The notes under the pieces: generated by a model | The model's database searches: none | What the model was told of the DNA's origin: nothing | The model's input: only the letters and a program-made list of their open reading frames with translations | Shown: positions 23,286 through 36,389 of the stretch, one piece after another | Layout: each line of letters opens with the position of its first letter | How positions within the stretch are numbered: the stretch's first letter is position 1 | DNA from: Bactrocera neohumeralis | Lineage: Eukaryota > Arthropoda > Insecta > Diptera > Tephritidae | Length of the DNA: 64,000 nucleotides | Assembly (NCBI RefSeq): GCF_024586455.1 | Contig: NC_065921.1 | Location: 11,687,401 to 11,751,400, forward strand | Direction: 5' to 3' | Made by a program: the position numbers and the translations under genes

Positions 23286-23571
23286 ATATGGTCAACTAAA
23301 ATGCAAAATAACGTAAAATGACTTTTCATAAGTTTACAGGCGAATGAAAAATAATATAATAAGAACCACTCATATTGAAAAAAATTCGTGTTTTGGTTAT
23401 AAAACGGTGATATATTGGTTTTATTTTGGTTACATATTGGTTATACCTGACAGCGGCAGCTGAAAATTTTATGCTACATATATGTAGTATGATATAATGA
23501 ATCGTAAGCAATAAAAACTCAATTTCGATTCTTTTGATGATACGTTGTTTTGCATTTTAGGTGACGATATG
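23286..23571. mobile_element. MITE family 2, copy 1 (intact ends)
   Basis: The left end GTCAACTAAAATGCAAAATAACGTA pairs with the right end TACGTTGTTTTGCATTTTAGGTGAC as an inverted repeat of about 25-30 bp. The core contains ATTGGTT repeats and ACTCAATTTCGATTCTTTTGATGA. A second copy lies at 28.6 kb in the same orientation. No coding capacity. Confidence 0.85.
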
Positions 23572-23939
23572 TAATAAACTGCAACTGACATCGTAAGGCG
23601 GGTGCGTATGAGTAACCAAAATCTAATTCGTCTTATTTTAGAACCTTTTAGACTACGAAAGCGTTGTATATAAAGGGTTTAGATAATATTGAGAAACTTA
23701 TGGGCGTAGGTAGTGTTTACAATATTTTTTAAATAAAATTTCAGGAAATATTTCGTGATTTCGGGGCTGAACCACTGCAAGCCTAAACCTTAAGACTCCA
23801 GAAATGTTATATGGTATTGAGTAAAATAGAACCCAAACCTGAAAGATGGCAACAATTTTGATTGATTGGGAGAAATTAAAAAGCTCATAGTTGAACGTTT
23901 AAAAAAATATATTAGAGGTATATATTGAATTTGTTTACT
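23572..23939. other. No gene recognised
   Basis: AT-rich spacer between the MITE and the repeat array. Confidence 0.45.
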
Positions 23940-24425
23940 GGGTATTCTAAGTTTAACATGTTCACGAAATGGTTCCAGATTTTGAGATATCAATTTGAAA
24001 TTTTGCACACAACATTTTCTCCCCAAGAAGTAATTTATTTGCCAGAACGACCAATATCGAACCATTTTAGCGTATAGTTGCCATACAAACTGCACAATTA
24101 AAACTAAGCTCCTGTATAGAAAACGCTTTTATTTTACGAGATATCTTCACGTAATTTGGCATTCATTATTAACCACAAAAACCATATAAACTCCGAAGAA
24201 ATTGTGCAGATCGGACCCCTATAACATATAGCTGCCATACAAACTGAACAATCAAAACTAAGCTCTTGTATGGATTATTTTTATATTTAATAATATATAT
24301 TTATATTTATTTGACGAGTTATCTTCTCGTATTGGGGCATGGATTATTGTCCAAGGCATAAAGTTGCCATACAAACTGTCTAAATCAAGTTCATAAAATT
24401 ATTTATTGAAATTTTTGCAGACCTC
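23940..24425 (-). repeat. ~154 bp tandem units (locus 3)
   Basis: Reverse orientation. TGCCATACAAACTG landmarks at 24080, 24234 and 24366 give spacings 154 and 132. Between them lie CTCTTGTATGGA, ACGAG(A/T)TATCTTC and CAGATCGGACCCCTATA in the order expected. No hairpin terminus is recognisable here. Confidence 0.75.
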
Positions 24426-27400
24426 ACTGCTTAGTTGACGCAAACTCGAAAATAAAATATAGCAGCGGTGGCCTTGATCAAAGGTACCTACAGTAAGACG
24501 ATTAGCCTAATAACTGTTTGAACTTTTATGGTATGCAATTGCTTACTTTTTACTCCCATATGCATGAAATATCTGAAATTTTGCAAACAGCAATGCTTTA
24601 ATGCAATTTTATTACAAATTTGAGCGCCTTATAATTGTTACAACTGACCACTAAATCCTTTCACTCAGTTCAGTGCCAGCTGCCTTCAATTTTTCTTATA
24701 ATTCACTTTCATTGCCAAATTTATTTATGGTCAGCAATTAATGGAAGCCATTTCCCTCACAACCTTTTACTTACAAAGCGGTTAAGTGACCAAGGCGTAG
24801 GTTTTTTGAAGACAGCAACAGATACAGTCTCCTCTGAAATTTTATAGGTTTCAGCAGATTTGTTTACTGTTTAAGTAAGCCACTCTATAATATTTAGTAT
24901 AAACACAAGGCTGCGGGCTATTGCATAAAAACTGCAGGTGCATTAGCCTGCTAGACAAGCAAATGAAAAATCCTTAGGCGCCATAAAAAAATCGCGTCTA
25001 TGAGCAGCACTAAATTGAGTTCGTGCTATCTGCATAGCAAGACAAGCTGGTTCACTCATTATTTATAATAGATTTCTTGCTGGTTTTGGCTTAAGTCTAC
25101 CTAAAACTGGTGTAACTTTCAAGTTTGTACTGCAAAAAAGTATTTACCGAATATTTTTCGAATTGATGATGGAGTTCAAAGACATCAAATTGCAGTTTGT
25201 GTGCAATTTTTCATGTATTTGAAAGTTAGTTTTGAGTTATTTTTGCTTTTTAGCGCGTCAGGTGCATAGAAATGTAAATTTTGTTAACTTAAAACACTTT
25301 TTCACACGCAGTTAGACATTTAAATACATTTTGTGGATTATTTTTCTTGTGTCTTATATTTGTTTACATTTTTCGTTGTTTTTATTTTTGTCTACACAAG
25401 CAAAAAAGTAAATAATTTAGTAATGTGTACGGCCAACTTTAAATAAAATCACTTAGACGCCCATAACTCACTTGATTTGTTGCCCAGCCACCTTTGCTGG
25501 CACCGACAGGCTGGTTTATATCCACATTTGAAGTAAATGAGACATAAAATAATAAAAAAAATAATAAAAAATATGAATAAAAGTGACAGCACCTTAAAAC
25601 CCAAGTATGCACAATAAATCATGCGCTATATATTATATCTGATGTATAAAAACATTAGCTAAATAAGCTAAAGACGCCACTCAAACGAAAGACTTAAGGC
25701 ACGAACTTTCTTTTCATTTACATGCGCGCTCCGCACCGGTCTCAGACGTTAATGCGTCATTACTTGCATAATTTGCGCAAAAAGAAGAAGCAGAATATTA
25801 ACGTGCTAGAGCTGACATGACGCCACGACGCGCCGCTAATGACGAATGATGTCGCTGAGGCGGCTGGCAGACAAGTCAAGCGTCAAGTGCGACATGAGGC
25901 GTTGAAAGCGAAAGTGAAATGCCAAAAAAATATTAAAAATATTTCCTATGCATACGCGCACACATATATAAAACACTTTGATTGCGCATGCGCATGTGTA
26001 TTAAAGCAAATTAGGCAAGAATTGGCGCCGCTAGTGCGCATATTTCACTTTTATTAGCCCATAAACTTGGCGGAGAGATGTGCGCATGTGCATAATTTGC
26101 TGCTACACATTGCTAATGTCACATGTTGTTGCTTGCGTCGCTTACTGTTTGCCTGTGCTTACGTTTACGTTGCCATGCGTTGTGATTATTGCATATTTTC
26201 ACGCTCATATATAACTTTTAAATTTGCAACATTTTTTCTTTCCGCTTATGTTGGCATTTTGTGTTAATTTAGTTATCGTTTAGTACGTGTTAAATGAAAT
26301 TTTGCGTTTAATGATAGATTACTGCCGTTATTTGACTTTCTGTGCATATTTTCATATCTTCATTGGCCGCAAATTGTGTAACATACATATGTCAGTGTCT
26401 GAAAAAGCTGTCTAATATCACAAAGACACACACACACTCTTATATTTCCACACACGGGTACAAAAAAAAGTCTGTCTTTAAAAATATATATCGCTTTTGC
26501 GTTATGCAACAACGCTCTGTGTTAATTGTTTTCGACGCCGTTTTCCACTTTTTCAGCTAATTTTCAAACGTTGCTGCTGCATACCGTCACCTGCTAACGG
26601 TATTTCAGTTACATGCTATTAGTAATCTAATTTTTCATAATTATCGTTTTGCTGTTCGAATTCATGACGTGTGAATGATTTCTAGCCAATGCTTGGTAAT
26701 ATACAGTTTTTAAGTTTCCGGCTACAACTTTACACCATTGGCAACACTTACTGGCAAATGAATAATTAGTGTATTTAGCTAACTGTAAATGGTTGCTTAA
26801 TAGAGCTTATGACTATGCAAAGTGTTGGCAAAACAGTAGTTTTTATTTTCGGTGTTTGAAATAATATTTGGTAAAGTGATATCTCATTTCAATATATGCC
26901 AACTGTTATTTGTTACTGAAGAGTATGTAATCAACTGTGGAAAAGACTGTTAAGAGGTTTATTACCGTATAAATGTGTCATTTCAATAACTAAACTTGGG
27001 TTTCAAAAAATCGAGTTTTTTTGTACTATCTTATTAAATTCTACAACACTTCTACAATATTGTCCTAAATTTTCAAGTTGATCCGAGTAATAATTTCGGT
27101 GATACAGCCTTGAGAACTTTTGCGCTCCAGGCTAGCTAGACTAAGTGCGCCGTCTTTAAACGCGTTTTTCTCGAAACTGTGCCTTTGAAGTCGGTTGGCA
27201 AGATTTCTCGAGAACTATTCAACCGATCTTCATAAAACTTTACACAGGTCTTTGAGATACAATTGATATTTAAAAAAAAATATCGCGAAATTTTCACTGA
27301 AATTTTAATTTTTTTGCCTGCCAAAACTCCAATTTTCAGTTTTTTTTTTGCTTCATCCAAATGCTATGTTCAAGTTTTAACTAAAAAACGTATTTACGTA

Positions 27401-27575
27401 GTTAAAGTTTTGGATAGGAAAGTTATTAACGCTAGATTCGTACCAAAATAGCGGAATATTTTGCAAAACCGACGTCAAGTAGAAGTCGTGATATTTTAAA
27501 AATTACTCATAATTGTAAAAATACAAAATTTGATAAAGGGACTGTAGGCCTTTCCTTTTCTTATAGTAGGGTGAG
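24426..27575. other. Long non-coding stretch
   Basis: No supported gene. The stretch around 25.7-26.3 kb is less AT-rich, with CGCGC/GCGCAT words, and looks like single-copy DNA rather than transposon; it could hold regulatory sequence but shows no coding frame. Confidence 0.45.
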
Positions 27576-27577
27576 GA

Positions 27578-27645
27578 ATCGAAAGCCGGGTGCGGAAATT
27601 TAATCCGCCAAACCTAACCTACTCCCAACTCAAGACTCTTCCATG
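27578..27645. repeat. Short repeat shared with 46.45 kb
   Basis: GAAAGCCGGGTGCGGAAATTTAATCCGCCAAACCTAACC and CTCCCAACTC recur with few changes at 46455-46525. In the other copy it adjoins a minus-strand LINE reverse transcriptase fragment, so this is probably part of the same kind of element. Confidence 0.7.
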
Positions 27646-27843
27646 AAACCACCGGCTAAGTACTACGTCGCGGGAAGGACAGGACATTTAAGTCTCCGCT
27701 ATTGTGCGAACTGATGGACGCCTAATCTGTTTAAAATTGACTCATCAGCTTATTTTAAAGGCGATAAAACAGATTTGTATTAAATAGTCCAAAAATGTTT
27801 TTTTTTTTTTAGTTTGTCAGTCCGGGTCAATTTTGATCTGATG

Positions 27844-28116
27844 CTATTAAGGGGTTAAGCGAGTCTATGATTTTCCAAAGATCAATTTTTTTTACTAAAC
27901 GTATACTGTAGGGTTCTGAAAAGATAATAAGCGTAAACACTCACTTCAATAAGGTGATTTCAAATATGGAGCAATTACCCAAAATTCCTTTCTCCAAAAT
28001 GTTAATATAAAAGTTTTTCTACTTTCAAATACATGTTAAACGAATACTTGGAAAAAAAACTCGATTACCTCTTCCTTAGACCTAGAATAAAGTGTCAAAG
28101 TTGAACCCCTTAATAG
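27844..28116. mobile_element. Short inverted-repeat element (MITE-like)
   Basis: CTATTAAGGGGTT at 27844 is repeated inverted as AACCCCTTAATAG ending at 28116. The arms are about 13 bp and the unit is about 273 bp, without coding frame. A related AAGGGGTTATATAG end occurs once at 61925. Confidence 0.55.
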
Positions 28117-28582
28117 ACCCTAGAAGAACGCTCAAAAAACTGGTTCAAAGACAGGCGGTAAAGTAAAGTGTTTTGATCTTTCCCGAAAATATTTTTAAGA
28201 ACAATCTATTGCATATTATTAATTAACGGTGATATATTATACGTAAATATTTTCCTTTAGATATTGAATTTGCTAGAAGCGTTACTTTCGAAACAGCTGT
28301 CTACTAATAAATTTATTTTTAAAACGTTGTAATCATGGAAAAGTTGGCTCCAATAAAGAGGGATTGGAACCAACTTTTAGTAGATGAATCATATCAATAA
28401 ATGCGTCAGGCAATTGACAGCCTTAGTTATGTTATTAGACCCGTTATACCATTTCAGGTAAAGAAGAAGCTAAGTTGGTCTTTCAAAGACGCAGTCGCAA
28501 TGACCAAATGTCAAAAATTCAACCCAATGTTTTCATGTTAGTTGAAAGTTGCATAAGATCTATATACCAGACTACATATATA

Positions 28583-28832
28583 TATCGTCACCTGAAATGC
28601 AAAATAACGTAACAACATTTTCGGAAATTTACAATGGCATGAATGAAACATGTAATAAAATGGAACATGAGTGAAACAAAGTTTTAATATTGGTTAAAAC
28701 TGGTTTATATCTGACCGCAGAACCTGAAAATGTTGAACATATGTAATATTATGTATGTAATTTGAAGTAGTGAAGCGTAATCAATAAGACACTCAATTTC
28801 GATTTTTTTGATGATACGTTATTTTGCGATAT
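28583..28832. mobile_element. MITE family 2, copy 2
   Basis: Starts with ATCGTCACCTGAAATGCAAA and carries the same internal order as the copy at 23.3 kb: ATTGGTTA..., CAATTTCGATTTTTTTGATGATACGTTATTTTGC. The right inverted repeat is truncated after TTTTGCGATATA. Confidence 0.83.
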
Positions 28833-29985
28833 ACTTAGTATCTAAAAAGTATTCAACTTAGTTAAAAATAAAATTCTAGTATATACCAGCTTATATTTTT
28901 CCAGAGGTTTTACCTTATTAACTTTCTTTAGCGCTTGATCTAACAAAACCAAGACTTGCTTTTGATTTATTTACTATTACAGACGTTAACTTGTAAAAAC
29001 TTCTCCAGATTGCAGCTGTTGATAGCGCCGGCGCTGTGGCTTTCCTACAATGACCTAATTCACAAATACTTCGTAGCATTTTTTGTGCTTATTGTTGTGC
29101 TGCTAGATAAACTAATGCTTGCCGGCTGCCACTTTTTCAAAACGCCGGCAAATATCGCACTTTCAATTAATGTTTAACCCACTTTGCATGCGTGTTTTTC
29201 CAACATTTTACAACAACTTCCTTCACCGGCGTTCGGCGCTTTGTTTACATTTTCCCGCTGCTTGCTGCCTGCTAGCTTAAGCTGGGCTCACACTGCAGAC
29301 AACACCTGCTTGTGACGGATGTGATTTACTTTTGCACTACACTACTGTTCTACTAGCGACCGATAAACTTTGTTGGTTAATGCCGCGCTTGCCTCGCTTT
29401 TCGATTAAAATGTCTGTTTTGCTAACTTGTCTGCTGCGTTTACTAATTTTGTGCCTTGTCATACTGAAATGTGTTTTAAGATTTATTGTCACGGCTTGCT
29501 TGTGGACTTGCCGCAATCGTGTCGTTAATTTTCGTGCGCAGACAGTGCAACGTGTTGTTGTTGTTGTGTGTATGTGTCACGCACGCGTGCTCTCTGTCTT
29601 TGAAGGCAAGTGTTTGTAAATCTTTACTTACAACAGTGTTGCTCTAAATTTTCGTGTGTAACATATACATGTGTATATATGTGTATATGTGTTATATGTA
29701 TGCACATATGTGCATGTGTGTATGTGCATCAGCTTGTTTTTTGTCAAAATGTTGAAACTCTAATTGTTGCTGAACAATTTGTTAATACTTAAAATTGCTA
29801 TTAAATTCTTACTAACTTTTTATAGCTTACTGTTATGTGTACATTCTTTGTTGAGTCACATTTTAATTATAAATAGATTTTTCCAAACAGAGTTGCCAAC
29901 TAGCAAAGTATTTCAAAAATTTTAAAATATACTTAGAATATCCGGTATTTCTCAGCTAAAAGCTAAACATATTAAAAAGCAAGAA
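28833..29985. other. Non-coding, GC-richer patch
   Basis: Around 29.0-29.6 kb the composition is more balanced (GCCGGCG words) and a 95-codon frame at 29332-29619 is hydrophobic, but no splice or domain evidence supports it. TATATGTG-type microsatellite at 29660-29730. Confidence 0.45.
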
Positions 29986-29989
29986 AAAG

Positions 29990-30065
29990 TATTAACTTCA
30001 GCTGCAGCGAATCATAATACCCTTCTTAGGTGCATTTCTCATAATTTAAGAGAATATAGCTATCA
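29990..30065 (+). repeat. Hairpin terminus of the ~154 bp repeat, alone
   Basis: TTAACTTCAGCTGCAGCGAA, TCATAATACCC and GTGCATTTCTCA match the terminus at 12.34 and 56.19 kb. It is not followed by 154 bp units; a mariner copy begins about 50 bases later, perhaps inserted into the element. Confidence 0.65.
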
Positions 30066-30114
30066 ATACATATGCCATTGTTGTTCGATATGCATGGTTC
30101 TGACAAATTTTAGT

Positions 30115-30785
30115 TCCAGTTCCAGCACGCACTGATGTAAATATAGCAGCCGGAGAGTCGAGAGAAAGTCGATTCGGCGCCGTTCGCAGCCACTTGGATT
30201 GACGTATATAGCTTGTGCAAGAACTGAAGCCGCTCGATCTTCCCAAGCGACATCCCTTCGCTTTGAAGGCTCTTGAAAATTTTCAAGAAGATCCGACGTT
30301 GTCGAACCAAATTTTGTTTGGCGGTGATACACATTTCTAGCTCAATGGGTATGTAAACAAACAAAATTGCCACATTTCGGACGAAGAGCAACCTGAAGAG
30401 ATCCAAGAGCTGCCACTTAACCAGAAAAAAAACGGTGTGGTGAACAGATAATTTCAAGTTTTGGGCCCGTCGTTGGCCCACCAAGATCGTATGATGTCAT
30501 ATCTTTTGACTTTTTTCTGTAGGGATATGTAAAATCTACATTTTATGCGTTGAATCCCGCTTCGCTTTAAGATTCGGAGCAAAACATTACGCGAGTCTTT
30601 CGCCAGTTACCAGATGAAATGCTCGAACGAGTCATCGAAAATTGGACTCAACGGATGGGACATATGAGACGCATTCGCCGCCAACAATTTAAAGAGATAA
30701 CCTTCAAAAAATAAATGCCAAAGAATGTTCTTTCAAATGATAATAAAAATTTCCCATTAAATTTGAAGTTTCTGTGTTTTTTCTT
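30115..30785 (+). mobile_element. Internally deleted mariner-like element (rosa type), copy B
   Basis: Readable pieces: ARTDVNIAA, SIRRRSQPLG, LVQELKPLDLPKRH, then GDTHF before a stop, NGYVNKQNCHI and EEQPEEIQELPL. The sequence then jumps to GEQIIS-like and RWPTKIV.. (WPPRSYD-like) and ends with DEMLERVIENWTQRMGHMRR. Compared with copy A about 210 bp is missing, with GGT shared at the junction. The catalytic QDG motif is in the lost part. Confidence 0.83.
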
Positions 30786-31905
30786 TTAAAAAGTATGAAA
30801 CCTCGAAACAATTAATGAAGAAAGGAAACTGCGGTGGAAAGTGTAAACGCCATATTTCTATTATAATATCTTCTAAGAATATTGAAAGTGAATTAAGAGG
30901 TTTGCATATGCAAATGTCAGCACCTGATTTTCTTGTATATTATAATATATGCCAGCTGAGCTAACATGACTACTGTAGACACTTCAGTATGAACATTGAG
31001 CCAATTGAATTATATTTTGTTTGAAATATGCAAATCATTTATATATATAAATCTATCTGCATATGTAATAGTTAGTGTCTAGGAATGTCATGTACTTAGA
31101 CATTAGCTAATAATACCAGTCACTTAGTTTAGTTATGCAGCAACCGGTAATTGAAAGTAATAGCTACTTTTACAATATTTCAACATTTCGATACTAAAAT
31201 GCCATAATTTAGTCATAATGCTATAATTTTTAACAAAATTATGGTACAAGTAGCAATTTTCTCTTCAAAATACATGTAAACAAATGCTCACATATATGTA
31301 AATGCATTTGTAAAAAAAAATTATGTCGGCATATTTCTGCGCACTTTACTATTATGCATATTGTCACCAGCTGCCACCGACTGACTGCAGACGGAGTGTG
31401 GGAAAAAATTGACGCAACAAAGTGGTGCGCAAAAAGAAATGCCTAAGTGACATATCCGTCTGCTGGCTGCGAGAATGAGTGCGATAACATGCCAAAGTGA
31501 TTGCAATTTCATTTTGCAACAGCGCAATTGCAACGAATTAGTACGATGGATGATTAGCTGTTGGAGATTGCATAATTTTGAGTGGAATATTTTTGAAATA
31601 TGTTTTTTATGTTAAATATATATGTATGAGTACATATTATTTGCGTTATTCGAATTTTCAGTGAAATATTATTTAATTTTATTAAATTTGGTTTTGCAAA
31701 ATAAAAAAATATTAACACTTACATATTTTAGTATTATATTGAAATTCGAAGTGAAAGTCGAAAAAATTTTCTGCTTGCAACGAAATTGTGTTACGCAACG
31801 AAAATTCGTAACGCGCATCATCTATGAGCGGAAAATATTAATAAAGCCTATAGCTGGAAATTTTAGTTTTTTTGAAGCATTTGGCAGCACTGTGGGATAT
31901 ACATA
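30786..31905. other. No gene recognised
   Basis: AT-rich; 31.3-31.55 kb is less so. The 116-codon frame at 31622-31972 runs into the repeat array and is not credible. Confidence 0.5.
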
Positions 31906-31907
31906 CA

Positions 31908-32295
31908 TACATAGCTACCATACAAACAGGTCGACTAAAATCCAGTACTTATATGGAAAACTTTTTGTTTGACGAGATATCTTTATGAAACTCGGCGGAA
32001 ATTATTGTCCAAGACAACACTATAATCTCTGAAAAAAATATTGAGATCAAACAACTATACGTTATAGCTGCCATACCAACTAATCGTTTAAAATCAAGTC
32101 GTTGTATGAAAAACTTTTCTATTTGCAAAGATATCTTCATGAAATTTGGCACGAACGAGTATTTATAACAATCCTACAATATTCAAACAAATTGTTCAAA
32201 TGGGGTCACTATAGTATATAGCTGTCACACAAAGTGATCGATCAAAATAAAGTGTTTTGTAAGAAAACTTTTTTATTCAAAAATTATTCCATATA
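31908..32295 (-). repeat. ~154 bp tandem units (locus 4)
   Basis: Reverse orientation; landmarks (C/T)CATAC(A/C)AAC at about 31917, 32070 and 32224 give spacings 153 and 154. ACGAGATATCTTTATGAAA and ATTGTTCAAATGGGGTCAC fall between them as in other loci. Confidence 0.78.
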
Positions 32296-33555
32296 AACTC
32301 GGCCTTGACTTCGAGGTTGAAATGTTTGCTTTAAAAAAATATTTTTGAAAATCGAAAACAAAAAAAAAAAATAGAAAAATTTTATTGCAGTCTTTTTTAA
32401 ATCAATATTAAGAAGTTTTGGACAAATTACCAAAATAATTGATTCTTAAAAAATTGTCCCACATACCAATTTATAAAAGATAAAAATCACACCTGTATTC
32501 AATTTCATTTGTGTTTGTTTTGTTGTTTTTTTTTTTGCTTTGTAATTCTACCAAATATAACCTAAGTATACAACCATACATATGTATGTGTAAGCCAACT
32601 TATCTGCGTGAGACTTCGCCAATGGCTAACTGACGATTTTATGAGTGCAATAACACACACACACACATACATCCATTACGAGCGCTGTGACTACCGCTCG
32701 TTGTGTGTCTTTGGCAGTGTTGCTGCAATTATGCATTGCAAAAATCTAACCACGGGCAGACGGTGACGCTCGTCAGTGCCGCTAACAGCTGCACCAACAA
32801 CAAACATGCCGACTAAAGAATCGTCTATTTCAATTGGAGCTGCTGACTATGCGCATGCACTGTATACCATATATACATACATTTATTATATATACTCACG
32901 TTGCAAAACTTGCACTAAAACGTCCAGTTATTCGAGTGCTATTGCGCACTGTTTTGTTGCAATTTATTTATTAAAATATTTGTTTGGTGTTTTTTTTTTG
33001 AAATATCTGCACAAATGGCATTGCTTGTGTGTTGAAATAATCGAGCGACTAAGCCACTTGCATATAAGTGCATTAAATCTTGGCGAGACCAGCTGAGTAA
33101 TGCTGCCAAACGGCATTGAAGTGTAACTATAGTATTGAATTAGTTTGCAAAATAATATGCTTTGGTATTACTCATGGCCTGAGCTGAGGTGACTAGACTG
33201 AGTTGCAGCGCCAACTTGTTCCAGATGTCTCATGCATAGCTCAAGGTATCTGTATATATGGAATATATTAGTTGTTGTAATAACTTGGTTGTCTTAAATA
33301 AGCACTTGTAGGCGTTGGATATACATATATTTACAGCACTTCGAGATTTTTCTGTAAGTAATTTTAAATAAAGTCACACTTTACTGCTCTCGACTAGTGA
33401 AGTAACCTTGACAAAGCTTCTAGCATATTTATGTGGTTTGTGGCAATTTCTGCTGGTGGGAAATGTACTTTTATGCTGCATCATCGCCCACGCTGAGAAG
33501 AAGAATTTTTTACTATACTCTGTACCATGAGTTTGTCTGTCTGATCGTTAACTAT
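32296..33555. other. No gene recognised
   Basis: A (CA)n tract at 32656-32670 and A/T runs; the 106-codon frame at 32776-33096 has a microsatellite-encoded YTYIYYIY stretch and no domain. Confidence 0.5.
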
Positions 33556-33559
33556 AGGT

Positions 33560-34135
33560 TGTAGCTGCCATACAAATTGAAGCATCGAGCTTAAGTTCTT
33601 GTGTGGAAAACTTTTTTAGTTGACAAGATATCTTTACGAAATTTTATATAGATTGTTCTCCTAGACAGCGCAACAATCTGTGAATAAATTGTTCAGATCG
33701 GTCAAATATAGCTGATAGCTGCCATACAAACTGATCTATCGAGCTCCGCTTCTTGTATGGAAATCTTTTTTATTTGACACGATATCTTCACGAAATTTGA
33801 CATGGATTATTATCATAGATAGTGCAACAATCTCCGAAAAAAATATTCAGATCGGTCAACTATAGCTGATAGCTGCCATACAAACTGATCAATCAAGTTA
33901 AGGTTCTTGTAAAGAAATCTTTCTTATTTGACAAGATATTTTCGCGAAATATGACTAGTAATAATATATAAAGCAGCGGCACAATCTCTCAAAACATTTT
34001 TTGTGATCGGTCAACTAAAGCTGATAGCTGCCATACAAACTGTTCGATCAAAATGAAGAGACAAATATTTTTTAACCTTTTGTGCGGTAAAAAATGCATA
34101 TGTGAAAGGTATTAAAGCTTCGATGCAGCCAAAGT
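33560..34135 (-). repeat. ~154 bp tandem units with hairpin terminus (locus 5)
   Basis: Four units in reverse orientation: GCCATACAAA(T/C)TG at 33567, 33721, 33875 and 34030, spacings 154, 154 and 155. The terminus follows at 34100-34135 (GGTATTAAAGCTTCGATGCAGCCAAAG), also reversed, so the order terminus-then-units is the same as at 12.3 kb. Confidence 0.85.
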
Positions 34136-36385
34136 TGACGATTTTGCTTACTTTTCTTCGAAATCGAACGGCTGTTGATAAGCAAGAACGCTCGTAAACT
34201 TCTCAGTAGCTTAAACAATTTAAATACTTAATGACTTTTGTAGAGTTCATTCCAAACATTGAAGGACTCAGAAAAGCTTTAAATGCATCCGAAAAGCTTT
34301 CGACTGCGAGAAGAGCTCATATGCTTTTTTAAGGAGAAAAGCTCCGGAATGTTTAGATTTTCTGTTGAATAAAACTTTAACACTAGAAACAGGTAGTACT
34401 AAATTTTATTATATTCGTCATGAATATAACTCTAAAACAACTTCAAAAGAGTTCAACAATATTTTGATTAATTTTTTAAGACCTTTCTGAGGTTTTCCTC
34501 GAGCTCATAACTTCTTAATGTAAATTTTAGCGAAGGAACTGTGCATAAAAAAGCCTCTGCTGTCATCTAGTAACAAAAATATTGAGATAATATATTCTAT
34601 AAACTCTATTTTTTAATTAAATTATGTTCTACCTGTCCACTTTAACCTTTAAAACTTCACAGCTATGTCAGAAGTGCGAAAATTAAGTATCACTTCGTAA
34701 ATTACTTTATTGCTTTAATAACTGCAGAACGGAAGTGCTTATGAGCTGCTAAGACGGAAGTGGTCACAGACACGCATATACAAATAATATCATATTTTTT
34801 TTAATAATTTAGTTCTGGTAACAATTTTGCCCTGCTTAAGCAATTTTACAAACTTGCTTGTATAAGATTCTAACACCATGAATAATTCATAAAAGCTGCC
34901 GCGGAGTGTTCATGACTCTGATTTTTATGCTACATCAGAGCGTCACCTTGCCACTCACTGTATTGTTGTTGCATAAATTAGTTTGTTATTTGGCGTTTTT
35001 GTAAATTTTATATGCGCGTCTGCGCACCCACGAAGTGTCTGTAACAAACAGCCTTGCAGGCATGCCAAGTGCTGTCAGCGCGTACGAGTTCGTGGCTTAA
35101 GTCTTTTGTTTGCCGATACGATAGATTTCGGTAACAATCAAATTAACGTAAATATTGAACAAAATGACACTGCAAAAACACAAACTAATGTTTTCCACCA
35201 AAAACAAGAACAAAAAAGGTAACAAAAACGTTAGCGGAAAAGTCTTAGACTGAACCGGATGTTGGTGTGGCAGCGCAAATAAATGTAATTAACACTAATG
35301 GACCAATGCACGACTGACCAGGTACACCTGTGGGCAAATGTCAGGTATGAAGTCGAAAAAAGGTAGACAAGCAAAAGGCAAAGATAAACACTTCAAATCA
35401 AACAGAAACGAAAGCGAAGCTGCAATTGATGAAATGTGCAAGCTCACGCACTTGCCACTTTCAGTGTTTGCTCTTACTTGTTGTTGTTGTTTGTGTTTTT
35501 TCGTACGCTTAATAAAAAACGTATTTGCACTTACGTTTAACTTTACGTTAGTTTTGTTGTTGTTATTTTTGTTTGTTTCGTTTTTGTAGAAGTTCAGTTA
35601 GTTTTCACTTTCATTGAAAATCACGTCCGCGCAGAGTAAATAACGGCGCATTTTACTTAACGTTTTATTGGCATTTCATGATATATGCGCGCTCAGCATA
35701 CATTTAAGTCAATAGTTGGGTACTCTTAGCATTTTATGAGCATTGGAAGGCAGCTCATAAGCACGTGCCTACGCAAGGAAGCAGGAAAATTATGGAATTA
35801 GTGTGTTAAGTTGGCAAGGGTTTGCAATATTAAAATTCAAGTAAGGAGTTTACGAATTTTATGACACTTTTGGCGTAGTGCGCGTTGAATTTTAATTTTC
35901 ATTTCAAAAATAGCAGATTTGGGAAATATTTTTCAAAATATTAAAGTGAGGTTTTTCTTTATAACAAAGATCCAATTTAGTTTTATATGCAAATAGGGAT
36001 ATGTTTAGGAGAAATAATTTCCCGAATTTGCTTGATGAGGCCATAAAAGCACTTTTTTATTTGTTTAGAGTTTTGAAATATATGTATATAAAATTTATCA
36101 AATTAAAACGATAGTATATAAAATAAAAATAAATGGGGCAGGGAGTTTTTGTCTTAATATTCAAATCTTTTGAACGATTTTCTTAAGGCACTTATTTGTT
36201 ATTATTTAGTCAACTTTATAATACTCTCTCTTGCATATAAGTCAAAAGTAGTTAAACATACCTAATAAAAAAGATGATACCTGGAGGAGAGCTCAGTGCA
36301 TTTTCTTTTAAATATCCGTTGATAATAGGATATCTAGGTCATTAATTTAGTTAATTTTTCTTATACATAAATGTATATATCTATG
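34136..36385. other. No gene recognised
   Basis: Short open frames only. The part at 34980-35660 is less AT-rich and repeat-free and may be single-copy intronic or intergenic DNA. Confidence 0.5.
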
Positions 36386-36389
36386 CTTC

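Noticed and set aside
30110..30484. Minus-strand frames of 66-124 codons
   Set aside because: Shadows of the mariner copy on the plus strand.
31622..31972. 116-codon frame
   Set aside because: Runs from AT-rich DNA into the 154 bp repeat; not conserved-looking.
33560..34070. CRISPR-like regular spacing
   Set aside because: The repeat is the whole 154 bp unit with no unique spacers, in a eukaryotic context; it is a tandem repeat.
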